From Amycolatopsis sp. WAC 01376 (GTDB lineage: Bacteria > Actinomycetota > Actinomycetes > Mycobacteriales > Pseudonocardiaceae): a DNA stretch of 64,000 nt. Within the stretch, counting starts at the first letter, position 1. Every line of letters begins with the position of its first letter. This document shows positions 49,806 through 59,464 of this stretch, in pieces. Location of the stretch: assembly GCF_003947415.1 (NCBI RefSeq), contig NZ_QHKL01000007.1, positions 372,001 through 436,000 of the forward strand. The letters are read 5' to 3'. The position numbers were made by a program, and so were the translations under genes. The notes beneath the pieces are model-generated. The model did no database searches. It was not told the origin of the DNA and saw nothing but the letters and a program-made list of their open reading frames with translations.

Positions 49806-50840
49806 ATGCGTCATGCCCTTGGCAGGGTTGTCAGTCGTCGGGCACTGGGCGGGCTCCGGCACGTCCGCGTCGTCAGGGAGGATTCGGCAAGCGGTTTGAC
49901 GGCACGGGTGTACGCGCAGGCGCGGCAGGACCTCGGCATGGTGGCGCCGCCGCTCGCGCTGCATTCCGGCCAGCCGAAACTGCTGGCGGCGTGCTGGACG
50001 ATGCTGCGGGAAACGCTGGTGGTGCCTGGCGAGTCCGGTCGTGCGGTCAAGGAGGCTGTCGCCGCGGCGGTCTCTTCGGCGAACGGCTGCCCGTACTGCG
50101 TCGAGGTGCACGAGTCCGTCCTGAATGGACTGAAGGATGCCTCGCCGAGCGTCGCCGCGGCTACAGCCTGGGGACGTACCTGCGTCGATGCCTCGACCGT
50201 CGCACCGCTGCCGGCGCCCAACCGGCAGACCGGGGAAGTCGTCGGGGTCGCAGTGACGTTCGGCTACCTCAATCGGATGGCGAACATCTTCCTCCCTTCT
50301 TCGCCGGTACCCGCGCAAACCCCTGGCGCGGCCCGGAAATACGTGCGCGGGACGCTGGGGTGGATGCTCCGCGGCACAGTCGGCGACGTGACGGCGGGCC
50401 GGTCTGTCGACTTGCTTCCCCCGGCCCGTCCGACAGCGGACGTCCTGTCCTGGGCCGGCGGAGCGCGCGAGGTGTCCGACGCGTTCGCACGGGCCTCGGC
50501 GGAGATCGAGCGAGCGGCTGATCCGGCGGTGCCGCCCGCGGTACGCGCCGCGGTACGGGAAGTACTCGAAGGCTGGACAGGCGGGCCACCTGGGCCGGGT
50601 CGCGGCTGGATGGACCCCGTCGTCGCCGAGCTGCCACCGGCCGATCGCGCCGCCGGGAAGCTGGCCCTGCTCACGGCACTCGCGTCATACCGGATCGACG
50701 ACGACGTGGTCGAGGAGTACCGGCGGGACGCTCCCGGGGACGAGGCCTTGCTGAGCCTCACCTCCTGGGTCGCACTGACGGCGGCCCGACGCACCGGGGA
50801 ATGGATGACCGCCACGAGCCCGGAGGGATCGCGGGAATGA
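49806..50840 (+). CDS. AhpD-like/carboxymuconolactone decarboxylase-type protein
   Basis: 344 aa. The AhpD redox motif is C95-P-Y-C98 with H102 ('NGCPYCVEVH'), the constellation that gives alkylhydroperoxidase activity. The C-terminal half is helical, as in larger AhpD-like proteins. It could reduce peroxides formed by the neighbouring oxidases or act as a thiol-disulfide carrier. It is 27 bases after the GMC gene, and its stop overlaps the next start (ATGA). The ribosome site 'AAGAAGGGGG' lies before ATG 49806. Its role in enediyne formation is unknown. Confidence 0.76.
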   Translation: MRHALGRVVSRRALGGLRHVRVVREDSASGLTARVYAQARQDLGMVAPPLALHSGQPKLLAACWTMLRETLVVPGESGRAVKEAVAAAVSSANGCPYCVEVHESVLNGLKDASPSVAAATAWGRTCVDASTVAPLPAPNRQTGEVVGVAVTFGYLNRMANIFLPSSPVPAQTPGAARKYVRGTLGWMLRGTVGDVTAGRSVDLLPPARPTADVLSWAGGAREVSDAFARASAEIERAADPAVPPAVRAAVREVLEGWTGGPPGPGRGWMDPVVAELPPADRAAGKLALLTALASYRIDDDVVEEYRRDAPGDEALLSLTSWVALTAARRTGEWMTATSPEGSRE

Positions 50841-51652
50841 CCGAGATACCGAAGAACGCCGGCCCGATCATCAAGGGACTCATCGCGGACGCCGCCGAGT
50901 TCGATGAGCTCGTAGCCGGGCTGCCCGAACAGAGTTGGTTGCTGCCGACGCCGGCGCCCGGCTGGACGATCCGGGACCAGGTCGCGCACGTGTCGTTCGT
51001 CTTCCGGCTCGCCGGACTCGCCGCCGCGGACGCCGCGGCGTTCCAGGCGGCGACCGCGAAGCTCGACGGGGGCTTCTCCGCGACGGTGAACGCCGCCCTC
51101 GCCGACTATGCCGGACACACCGTCGAGGAGTTGTCCGCCCGGTGGCGGTCCGAACGGGACACCGCGATCCGCGCACTGACGACGGTTCCACCCGGCCGGA
51201 CCGTGCCGTGGCTGGTCGACCCGCTGCCGCCGGACGTACTCGCCTGTGCGGGGATGATGGAGCTTTTCGGCCACGGGCAGGACATCGCCGACACCCTCGG
51301 TATCCGGCGGCGGCGGACCGACCGGCTCCGGTATCTGGCCGGATTCGGTGTGCGTACCTGGGAGTTCGGCTACCGGGCACGCGGGCTGACGCCGCCGGAG
51401 TCCGGATTCCACTTCGAGCTGATCGCCCCGTCCGGCGCGGTATGGGAGTTCGGTCCCGACGAGACCGACCAGCGGATCACCGGCCCCGCGGAGGACTTCT
51501 GCCTCCTGGTCACGAGGCGCCGACACCGGGACGACCTGGAACTGGTCGCCTCCGGCGCCGACGCGGACCACTGGCTCGACATCGCACAGGCCTACCGCGG
51601 GCCGGCCGGACCAGGACGCGAGCCCGGTCAGTTCAGCGGCCGTCCGAGTTGA
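50837..51652 (+). CDS. TIGR03084-type DinB/mycothiol-dependent metal-binding protein
   Basis: 271 aa. The N-terminal DinB-like four-helix part has 'PGWTIRDQVAHVSFV' (His near 49) and 'MMELFGHGQDIADTL' (Glu and His near 145), the metal triad of mycothiol-dependent maleylpyruvate isomerase relatives. A C-terminal domain follows. These enzymes use mycothiol as cofactor or transfer it. Since enediynes are triggered by thiols, a mycothiol-linked protein in the operon may act in assembly or detoxification. The long forward frame that continues through it belongs to the PKS start. ATG 50837 overlaps the AhpD-like stop. Confidence 0.78.
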   Translation: MTEIPKNAGPIIKGLIADAAEFDELVAGLPEQSWLLPTPAPGWTIRDQVAHVSFVFRLAGLAAADAAAFQAATAKLDGGFSATVNAALADYAGHTVEELSARWRSERDTAIRALTTVPPGRTVPWLVDPLPPDVLACAGMMELFGHGQDIADTLGIRRRRTDRLRYLAGFGVRTWEFGYRARGLTPPESGFHFELIAPSGAVWEFGPDETDQRITGPAEDFCLLVTRRRHRDDLELVASGADADHWLDIAQAYRGPAGPGREPGQFSGRPS

Positions 51653-51681
51653 GCCGGGACCACCAGAGGAGTGCGGACAGG

Positions 51682-54600
51682 ATGAGTGGGGAAAGAATCT
51701 CGATAGTGGGCATCGGCCTGACCTATCCCGACGCCGGTTCGCCCACCGAGTTCTGGGAGAACGTCCTGGGTGGCAGGCGGGCGTTCCGCGAGATCCCGCC
51801 GGAACGGCTCGACCCGGACGACTACTGGGCCGCCGATCCCGCCGCGCCGGACCGCCACTACGCCCGCCGAGCGGCCGTGTTGCGTGACTTCGAGTTCGAC
51901 CGCGTGCGATACCGGGTCGCCGGCAGCACCTTCCGCTCGACCGATCTGACCCACTGGCTCGCACTCGACGTGGCGGCACGGGCACTGGAGGACGCAGGCT
52001 TCCCCGGCGGGGCAGGCCTGCCCAGGTCCACGACCGGCGTGATACTGGGCAACAGTCTCACCGGGGAGTTCTCCCGTGCGAACGTGCTTCGGCTGCGATG
52101 GCCCTACGTACGCCGCACGGTGGCCGCGGCGCTGTCGGCCGACGGCTGGGACGGCGGTGCCGTCGCCACGTTCCTGCACAAGCTCGAAGCCGGCTACAAG
52201 GCGCCGTTCCCGGAGATCGACGAGGACTCCCTCGCGGGAGGACTGGCCAACACCATCGCCGGACGGATCTGCAATCACTTCGACCTGGCAGGCGGCGGTT
52301 TCGTCGTCGACGGGGCGTGCTCGTCGTCCTTGCTGTCCGTTGCGACCGCTGCGAACGCGCTTGCCGTCGGAGACCTCGACGTCGCGCTCGTCGGTGGCGT
52401 CGACCTGTCCATCGACCCGTTCGAGGTGATCGGCTTCGCCAAGACCGGCGCGCTGGCCACCGGCGAAATGGTCGTCTACGACCGGGGCTCGAACGGGTTC
52501 TGGCCTGGCGAGGGCTGCGGGATCGTCGTGCTGATGCGTGAACGCGACGCGGTCGCGGAGGGACGGCGGATCTACGCCTCGCTCACCGGGTGGGGTGTCT
52601 CCTCGGACGGTAAAGGCGGGCTCACCCGGCCCGAAGCGGCCGGTCATCGGCTCGCGCTTTCCCGGGCCTACGAACGTGCCGGCTACGGAACCGAGACGGT
52701 GTCCCTCTTCGAAGGGCATGGCACCGGTACCGCCGTCGGTGACGCGACGGAGATCGAGGTCCTCTCCGGTGCCCACCGCGCGGCCGGTCCGGCCACCCGG
52801 CCGGCGGCGCTCGGCACGATCAAGGGCAACATCGGGCATACGAAGGCCGCGGCCGGCGTCGCCGGGTTGATCAAGGCCTCGCTGGCCGTCCACCACCAGG
52901 TGATCCCTCCGGCGACCGGGCATCGCGATCCGCATCCGTTGCTGCTGGAGGCTGAAGCCGGCGTGTATGTACCGGTCGAAGCCCGGCCCTGGCCGGAGAA
53001 CGTCCCCATGCGCGCAGGCGTGTCGGCGATGGGGTTCGGAGGCATCAACTCGCACGTCACCCTCGAACAGGGACCGGGCGTGCACTGGCGCGGTGAGGTC
53101 GACGAACGCACCCGTGCCATGGTGGACGGCAGGCAGGACGCCGAGCTACTGCTGTTCGACGCCGACGACCAAGCCGAGCTGCGCACCCGCGTGGACCGGT
53201 TGGCCGCCCAGGCCACGCGTTGGGCGGAGGGTGAACTCGCCGACGTCGCGGGCACCCTTGCCGCCGGTCTGTCCGGACGTCGCCTGCGGGCCGCCGTCGT
53301 CGCGAGCGGACCTCAGGACGCCGCGCGAGCGCTGGCCCGGCTGCGTGACCGGCTCGACGACCGGCGCAGGGTGATCGAGGACGACGTCTTCCTCGACGAC
53401 GGAACGCGCGCGCCGCGCATCGCGTATCTGTTCCCCGGCCAGGGGTCCGGGAGGGGCGGCAGGGGAGCCATCGTCCGGCGGTTCGCGTCGGCCCGGCGAA
53501 TCATGGCGGACGCGGCGCTGCCCGAGAACGGCGACCAGGTGGCCACCGAGGTGGCGCAACCTCGCATCGTCGCCGGTTCGCTGGCGACGATGGAGGTGTT
53601 GCGCGAGCTCGGAATCGAGGCCGAGGTCGCTGCGGGGCACAGTCTCGGCGAATTGACCGCGTTGTCTTGGGGCGGCTCGGTAGGGGCGCGGACGGTCCTC
53701 GACCTCGCCACCCTGCGGGGCAGGGTGATGGCCGACGCGAGCGAAGGTGACGGAGCGATGGCTGGCCTGGCGACCACACCCGACCGCACCGAACGGCTCA
53801 TGGCGGGATCGGGCACGGTCATCGCCGGTTACAACGGACCTGAGCAGACGGTCGTCTCCGGTCCTTCGGCGGGGGTGGCGCTGGTCTGCGCCCGTGCCCG
53901 CGCCGCAGGGGTGACGGCGATTGCCATCAGGGTCTCGCACGCGTTCCACTCGCCCGCTGTCGAGCCGGCGGCCCGAGCGCTGGCCCGGCAGCTCGCCGAG
54001 GTGCGGTTCGGGAAGCTCGACCGGCCGGTCGTCTCTACCGTCACCGGCGAGTACCTGTCCGCCGACACCGACTTGCGTGTGCTGCTGCGGGACCAGGTGG
54101 TGCTGCCGGTGCGGTTCGACGAAGCCGCGCGTAAGGCCGTCGCCGGTTGCGATCTCGTGGTCGAGGTCGGTCCAGGGCAGGTCCTCACCGGACTCGTGAA
54201 ACAGATCGCGCCGGAGACGCCGGTGCTGCCGACGGATTCGGACGGCCGGTCGCTCGCGCCACTGCTGCGGGTGATCGGTGCGGCATACGTGCTCGGCGCA
54301 CCGGTCGAGGTACCCGCCCTGTTCACGGGCCGCGTGGTTCGGCCGTTCCCGCTCGACCGGGATCCGGTGTTCCTGGCGAGCCCGTGCGAGCAGGCGCCAT
54401 CGATCGACATCGAGCCGGTGGTGCCGGGCCTCCCGCCCTCATCGGCGGTGCCGTCCGACGGCGAAGCCAGCCAGGGCGGCACGCTGGACGTGCTGCGGAA
54501 GCTCGCCGCCGAACGCGTCGAGCTTCCGCTGGAGATCGTGACCGCCGAAACACATCCGCTGGACGACCTCCATCTGAGTTCCATCACCGTCGGGCAGCTC

Positions 54601-57447
54601 GTCAACGACGTCACGCGATCGCTGGGCCGCCCGCCGCTGGACGGCGTTCCCGGTGTCGCCACCGCCAGGCTGGGCGAGCTCGCGGAGCTGATCGACGACC
54701 TCGCGGCGACCGACGCCGACGGGCACGGTCGGCAGGCGGACGAGGTGGCCGGCGTCGGCCCGTGGGTACGGGCGTTCGAGGTGCGTCACGTCGAGGCTCC
54801 TCGCCCCGACACCGTCAGTCATGGTCGCGGCCCTGGCGGCTGGACGGTTTTCGCCTCCTCGGACAGTCCACTGGCGGAGCCCCTGCGCGCGGCCCTGGTC
54901 GCCGCGCAGCTTGGTGACGGCGTCCTGCTGTGCCTTCCCGCCGCCGGCGGGGTACAGGTCGACCTGTACCTCGCCGCCGCGAAGGCGGTGCTCGCCGCGG
55001 AAACGACCCGGTTCGTCGTTGTGCAGCATGGTCGGGGTGCGGCTGGGCTGGCGAAGTGCCTCCACTTGGAACAACCCGCCAGCCCGACCACGATCGTCGA
55101 ACTTCCCGATGTCATGCCGCCAGGAAGCGAGACAGTGGCCACGGTGGTGGCCGAAGTGGCTTCGACCACCGGGTTCACCGAAGTGCGGTACGACACCGAC
55201 GGCACCCGCACGGTTCCGGTGCTGTCCGGCGTCGCCGGCGCCGGTTCGGCGAACCCGCCTCTGGGACCGGGCGACGTCCTGCTCGTGACCGGGGGCGGAA
55301 AGGGCATCACCGCGGAATGCGCGTTGGCCATGGCGAAAGACCACGAGGTGGCCTTGGCGATCGTGGGGCGAGGTGACCCCGCGACCGACCCCGAGCTGTC
55401 CGGGAATCTGCGGCGGATGGCCATCGCCGGCGTCCGGTGCCACTACGAACGCGCCGACGTCACCTCGCCGGAGCAGGTCCACCAGGCGATCCGGCGGCTG
55501 ACCACCGAACTGGGCGAGATCACGGGACTGCTGCACGGCGCCGGGCGCAACGAACCGGTGATGCTGACCGGGCTCACCGCGGAACGGTTCCGCGCGACTC
55601 TGGGGCCGAAGGTCGACGGGCTTTGTGCGGTGCTCGGCGTACTCGATCCTGGCAAGCTGAAGCTGCTGGTCACGTTCGGCAGCGTCATCGGCAGAGCCGG
55701 CCTGCGCGGCGAGGCGCATTACGCGACGGCGAACGACTGGCTGACCGGGCTGGCGCTGGACTTCGGCCGCGAACATCCTCAGGTCAGGGTCCTCGCGCTG
55801 GAGTGGTCGGTGTGGTCCGGCGGGGGAATGGGGGAGAAGCTCGGCGTCATCGAGGCGCTCAAACGCGACGGTATCGCGCCGATCTCCGTCGACGACGGCA
55901 TCGAGGCGTTCCGGCGGCTGCTGGTCGATCCGGTCCCGCGGTCCGCGCTGGTCGTCACCGGCCGCGCGGGCGGGCTGCCGACGCTCGGCTTCGAACAAGC
56001 CGAACCTCCGTTGCGGCGGTTCACCGATCGGGTACTCGTGCACTACCCGACGGTCGAACTGGTCACCGAGGCGACGCTCGGACCGGACAGTGATCCCTAC
56101 CTCGACGACCACCTGCTCGACGGGAACAGGTTGTTCCCCGCGGTACTCGGGATGGAGGCGATGACTCAGGTCGCCGCCGCGTTGACCGGTTCGGCCGGGC
56201 CGCCTTGCCTGGAGGACGTGGAGTTCGTTCGTCCCATCGTGGTCGGTACCAGCGGCACGACCACCGTCCGCATCGCCGCGCTCGCCCGCGACTCGTCCAC
56301 TGTGGACGTCTCGATCCGGTCGGAGGACACAGGCTTCAAGACGGACCACTTCCGGGCCCGGCTGCGCTTTCCCCGGCCGGACCTGCCGCGAGTACGGGGC
56401 GAAGAGACCGGTCTGCCACCTGTTCCGGTGGACCCCGCCGATCTCTACGGTGGGGTCTTGTTCCAGGGCGAGCGGTTCCGGCGGCTGACGCGTTATCGCA
56501 AGGTGGCGGCACGGCACGCGGTGGCGGAGGTCGCCGCCGGGCAGGTGTCGAACTGGTTCGGCTCGTTCCTGCCACAGGAACTGGTACTGGCCGATCCCGG
56601 CACCCGCGACGTCATGATGCACGCGATCCAGTGCTGCGTACCCGACGCGACCCTGTTGCCACAGGGAATCGACCGGCTTTGGCTGTCCACACGCGGAGCG
56701 CAAGAATCCGGGCACGTGGTGTTGGACGCGCGGGAACGGTCACAAGACGGGGACACCTACGCCTACGACCTCGACGTGTACGGCGAAACTGGCGTACTCG
56801 TCGAGCGCTGGGTGGGGTTACGGCTGCGTGCCGTCCGGAGGGGAGACGGCGCGCGCCCGTGGGTGCCGTCACTGCTCGGGCCGTATCTGGAACGCAGCGT
56901 CGAGCGGCTGCTCGGCCCTGGCCGGGTAATCGTCGTCGAACCGGACGACGGCTCCGGCGACGATTCCGTCACCGCCCGCCGCGCGCGGACAACCCTCGCG
57001 GCGAGCCGGGCGCTGGGCCACGAGGTGGAGGTCACCCATCGGCCGGACGGTAAGCCCGAGGTCCTCGGGACCGGACTGTCGGCTTCCCATGGGGCGGGAC
57101 TGACCCTGGTGGTCACCGGGGCTCCGCGCCTCGGCTGCGATGTCCAGCAGGTGGCCGAACGGTCTGAACAGGAGTGGGCGAACTTGCTCGGCGACGGGCT
57201 TCTGGAGCTGGGGCGCCGGCTCGCGAGTGAAGGTGGCGAGTCCGCCGGGGTGGCGGGTACTCGACTGTGGAGCGCCCTGGAATGCCTGCGCAAGGCGGGT
57301 ATGACGACCTCGGAGCTCGTTGTCGACGCGGTTCACGCCGACGGCTGGACGACGTTGTCCGCAGGCGATGTCCGCATCGCGACCTGGGTCACCGAAGTGG
57401 CAGGCGCCCGGGAAAGGGCCGTGTTCGCGGTACTGGCGGGGAGGTGA
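51682..57447 (+). CDS. pksE: Iterative enediyne polyketide synthase (PKSE)
   Basis: 1921 aa, the usual PKSE size, with all domains in order. KS: Cys213 in 'DGACSSS', then 'EGHGTGT' and 'KGNIGHTKAAAG'. AT: Ser654 in 'GHSLGE'. ACP: the enediyne-specific 'LHLSSITVGQ' with Ser966/967. KR: 'TGGGKG' from 1203 and Tyr1347 in 'HYATAND'. DH: His1477 in 'DDHLLDG'. C-terminal PPTase: 'LGCDVQQ' and W1863-x3-E1867-x3-K1871. It builds the polyene precursor of the warhead from malonyl-CoA and activates its own ACP. ATG 51682 gives the family N-terminus. A TTA codon at 56818-56820 (Leu1713) implies bldA control. The thioesterase gene follows after 7 bases. Confidence 0.95.
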   Translation: MSGERISIVGIGLTYPDAGSPTEFWENVLGGRRAFREIPPERLDPDDYWAADPAAPDRHYARRAAVLRDFEFDRVRYRVAGSTFRSTDLTHWLALDVAARALEDAGFPGGAGLPRSTTGVILGNSLTGEFSRANVLRLRWPYVRRTVAAALSADGWDGGAVATFLHKLEAGYKAPFPEIDEDSLAGGLANTIAGRICNHFDLAGGGFVVDGACSSSLLSVATAANALAVGDLDVALVGGVDLSIDPFEVIGFAKTGALATGEMVVYDRGSNGFWPGEGCGIVVLMRERDAVAEGRRIYASLTGWGVSSDGKGGLTRPEAAGHRLALSRAYERAGYGTETVSLFEGHGTGTAVGDATEIEVLSGAHRAAGPATRPAALGTIKGNIGHTKAAAGVAGLIKASLAVHHQVIPPATGHRDPHPLLLEAEAGVYVPVEARPWPENVPMRAGVSAMGFGGINSHVTLEQGPGVHWRGEVDERTRAMVDGRQDAELLLFDADDQAELRTRVDRLAAQATRWAEGELADVAGTLAAGLSGRRLRAAVVASGPQDAARALARLRDRLDDRRRVIEDDVFLDDGTRAPRIAYLFPGQGSGRGGRGAIVRRFASARRIMADAALPENGDQVATEVAQPRIVAGSLATMEVLRELGIEAEVAAGHSLGELTALSWGGSVGARTVLDLATLRGRVMADASEGDGAMAGLATTPDRTERLMAGSGTVIAGYNGPEQTVVSGPSAGVALVCARARAAGVTAIAIRVSHAFHSPAVEPAARALARQLAEVRFGKLDRPVVSTVTGEYLSADTDLRVLLRDQVVLPVRFDEAARKAVAGCDLVVEVGPGQVLTGLVKQIAPETPVLPTDSDGRSLAPLLRVIGAAYVLGAPVEVPALFTGRVVRPFPLDRDPVFLASPCEQAPSIDIEPVVPGLPPSSAVPSDGEASQGGTLDVLRKLAAERVELPLEIVTAETHPLDDLHLSSITVGQLVNDVTRSLGRPPLDGVPGVATARLGELAELIDDLAATDADGHGRQADEVAGVGPWVRAFEVRHVEAPRPDTVSHGRGPGGWTVFASSDSPLAEPLRAALVAAQLGDGVLLCLPAAGGVQVDLYLAAAKAVLAAETTRFVVVQHGRGAAGLAKCLHLEQPASPTTIVELPDVMPPGSETVATVVAEVASTTGFTEVRYDTDGTRTVPVLSGVAGAGSANPPLGPGDVLLVTGGGKGITAECALAMAKDHEVALAIVGRGDPATDPELSGNLRRMAIAGVRCHYERADVTSPEQVHQAIRRLTTELGEITGLLHGAGRNEPVMLTGLTAERFRATLGPKVDGLCAVLGVLDPGKLKLLVTFGSVIGRAGLRGEAHYATANDWLTGLALDFGREHPQVRVLALEWSVWSGGGMGEKLGVIEALKRDGIAPISVDDGIEAFRRLLVDPVPRSALVVTGRAGGLPTLGFEQAEPPLRRFTDRVLVHYPTVELVTEATLGPDSDPYLDDHLLDGNRLFPAVLGMEAMTQVAAALTGSAGPPCLEDVEFVRPIVVGTSGTTTVRIAALARDSSTVDVSIRSEDTGFKTDHFRARLRFPRPDLPRVRGEETGLPPVPVDPADLYGGVLFQGERFRRLTRYRKVAARHAVAEVAAGQVSNWFGSFLPQELVLADPGTRDVMMHAIQCCVPDATLLPQGIDRLWLSTRGAQESGHVVLDARERSQDGDTYAYDLDVYGETGVLVERWVGLRLRAVRRGDGARPWVPSLLGPYLERSVERLLGPGRVIVVEPDDGSGDDSVTARRARTTLAASRALGHEVEVTHRPDGKPEVLGTGLSASHGAGLTLVVTGAPRLGCDVQQVAERSEQEWANLLGDGLLELGRRLASEGGESAGVAGTRLWSALECLRKAGMTTSELVVDAVHADGWTTLSAGDVRIATWVTEVAGARERAVFAVLAGR

Positions 57448-57454
57448 GGCGGAA

Positions 57455-57889
57455 GTGACGGACTACTACGAGATCCGGCACACGGTCGGTTTCGAGGAGA
57501 CGAACCTGGTCGGCAACGTCTACTACGTGAACTACTTGCGTTGGCAGGGGCGATGTCGGGAGATGTTCCTCAAGGAGCGCGCCCCGTCCGTCCTCGGAGA
57601 ACTGCGGGCGGACCTCAAGTTGTTCACCCTCAAGGTCGAATGCGAGTTCCTCGCGGAGATCACCGCCTTCGACGAGCTGTCCGTGCGGATGCGGCTCGAA
57701 GAGCTGACCCGGACCCAGATCGAGTTCAGCTTCGACTACGTCGCGCTACGGCCGGACGGAGAACTTCTCGTCGCCCGCGGCCGCCAGCGAATCGCCTGCA
57801 TGCGGGGACCCAACACCGCGACCGTGCCCGCCCAAGTGCCCGACGCGCTGCGTCGGGCACTCGCTCCGTATTCCGCGAGGCGTGGGTGA
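57455..57889 (+). CDS. tebC: Enediyne hotdog thioesterase (TEBC, E10/E7 type)
   Basis: 144 aa hotdog-fold thioesterase of the SgcE10/CalE7/DynE7 group. The central helix start 'NLVGNVYYVNYLRWQGRCRE' near 17-36 and the strand 'FTLKVECEFLAEI' are typical of this family, which lacks the usual acidic catalytic residue. It hydrolyses the polyene from the PKSE and is one of the five signature enediyne genes. GTG 57455 follows a GAGG-rich site, and its stop overlaps the carboxyltransferase start (GTGA). Confidence 0.93.
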   Translation: MTDYYEIRHTVGFEETNLVGNVYYVNYLRWQGRCREMFLKERAPSVLGELRADLKLFTLKVECEFLAEITAFDELSVRMRLEELTRTQIEFSFDYVALRPDGELLVARGRQRIACMRGPNTATVPAQVPDALRRALAPYSARRG

Positions 57890-59448
57890 CGGACGAGGTG
57901 CCGCCCCGCTCGCTGCGTGAGCTGACCGCGGAGAACGCGGAGCTGAAACGCGCGATCGTGGCCGGTGATCGTGCGGCCGTCCGGCGCCAGCGCGACCTCG
58001 GCAAGCACCTCGCGCGCGAACGGCTGGCCATGCTGCTCGACGAGGACTCGTTCACCGAACTCGAAATCCACCGCCGTCACCAGAGCCAGGGGCCGAAGCT
58101 CGACGAGAGACGGCCGTTCACCGACGGCGTGATCATCGGTTCCGGCACCATCGAAGGGCGGCGGGTCTTCGTATACGCCCAGGACTTCACCGTTTTCGGC
58201 GGATCGCTCGGAGCGGCTCACGCGGCCAAGATCCAGAAAGTGCTCGACCTCGCGACGAAGACCGGAAGCCCGATCATCGGACTGGTCGACAGCGGGGGCG
58301 CACGAATCCAGGAGGGCGTGCAGGCACTCGACGGGTACGGCGGGATCTTCCGCCGACAGGTCGCGGCGTCCGGCATGATCCCGCAGATCAGTGTCGTGCT
58401 CGGGCCGTCGGCCGGAGGCGCGGCCTATTCGCCCGCACTGGCCGACTTCACCTTCATGGTGCGCGATACCGCCCGCCTCTACCTCACCGGACCGGACGTG
58501 GTCGAAGCGGTGAGCGGTGAACGGGTCAGTCACGAGGAGCTCGGCGGCGCCACGGTCCACGGTGAACGTTCCGGAGTCGCCACGGTCGTGCACGCCGACG
58601 AGGGCGACTGCCTTGCCGACGTCCGCTACCTGGTGTCGCTGTTGCCGTCCAACAACATGGAACCCGCACCGGTGACGGCCGTCCGCGGCGCGTCCCGTGA
58701 CATGCGGCCCCGGTTGGCCGAGATCGTGCCTGCCGAGCCGAATCGGCCCTACGACATGAAGGCGGTGATCGGCGAACTCGTCGACGACGGCGAGTTCTTC
58801 GAGGTGCACGAGGATTGGGCGCGCAACGTGGTGTGCGCGCTCGCCCGCGTGGATGGCGAAGTCGTCGGAGTGGTGGGGAACCAGCCGATGGTGCTGGCCG
58901 GCGTGCTGGACCGGCGGGCGGCGCAGAAGGCGGCCCGGTTCGTCCGGTTCTGTGACGCGTTCGGGATCCCGCTGGTCACCCTGGTGGACGTGCCGGGGTT
59001 CCTGCCCGGCACCGAACAGGAACACGAGGGTGTCATCCGGCACGGCGCGCAATTGCTCTACGCCTACTGCGAGGCGACGGTACCGAGGATCCAGGTCGTG
59101 CTGCGCAAAGCCTACGGCGGTGCCTACATCGTCATGGACTCCCGGTCGGTGGGCTCCGATCTTTCCCTGGCCTGGCCGACCAACCAGATCGCCGTGATGG
59201 GCGCGGAAGCCGCGGTGAACGTCCTGTACGCCAAGGAGAAACCGGCCGGTGATCCGGACCGTGCCCGGCTGCTGGCCGAGGACTACGCCGAGCGGTTCTT
59301 GCATTCGCGCTACGCCGCCGAACGCGGCCTGGTCGACGACATCATCGATCCGGCGACGACCAGGGCCTCGATCGCGCGTGGCCTGGTGATGCTGCGCGGC
59401 AAACGCGAACCGCGGCCCCGGCGCAAACACGGCAACATACCGCTGTGA
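57886..59448 (+). CDS. Acyl-CoA carboxylase carboxyltransferase (beta) subunit
   Basis: 520 aa, full-length AccB/PccB type. Crotonase-fold halves carry 'VDSGGARIQEGVQAL' and 'GPSAGGAAYSPALADF' (N-half) and 'VDVPGFLPGTEQEHEG' and 'RKAYGGAYIVMDSRS' (C-half). The specificity position that is Asp in propionyl-type PccB and Ile in acetyl-accepting AccB is Ile415 here ('AYIVM'), so malonyl-CoA supply for the PKSE is plausible. It needs a biotinylated alpha subunit from elsewhere. GTG 57886 overlaps the thioesterase stop. An AccB/PccB gene is not one of the five signature enediyne genes. Convergent with the P450 gene, 16 bases apart. Confidence 0.88.
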   Translation: MTDEVPPRSLRELTAENAELKRAIVAGDRAAVRRQRDLGKHLARERLAMLLDEDSFTELEIHRRHQSQGPKLDERRPFTDGVIIGSGTIEGRRVFVYAQDFTVFGGSLGAAHAAKIQKVLDLATKTGSPIIGLVDSGGARIQEGVQALDGYGGIFRRQVAASGMIPQISVVLGPSAGGAAYSPALADFTFMVRDTARLYLTGPDVVEAVSGERVSHEELGGATVHGERSGVATVVHADEGDCLADVRYLVSLLPSNNMEPAPVTAVRGASRDMRPRLAEIVPAEPNRPYDMKAVIGELVDDGEFFEVHEDWARNVVCALARVDGEVVGVVGNQPMVLAGVLDRRAAQKAARFVRFCDAFGIPLVTLVDVPGFLPGTEQEHEGVIRHGAQLLYAYCEATVPRIQVVLRKAYGGAYIVMDSRSVGSDLSLAWPTNQIAVMGAEAAVNVLYAKEKPAGDPDRARLLAEDYAERFLHSRYAAERGLVDDIIDPATTRASIARGLVMLRGKREPRPRRKHGNIPL

Positions 59449-59464
59449 CCCACACGGCCGCGGC

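Noticed and set aside
50935..51681. Long extension upstream of the PKSE start in the same frame
   Set aside because: It lies over the TIGR03084-type gene in another frame and is Arg/Gly/Pro-rich; the PKSE family start is at 51682.
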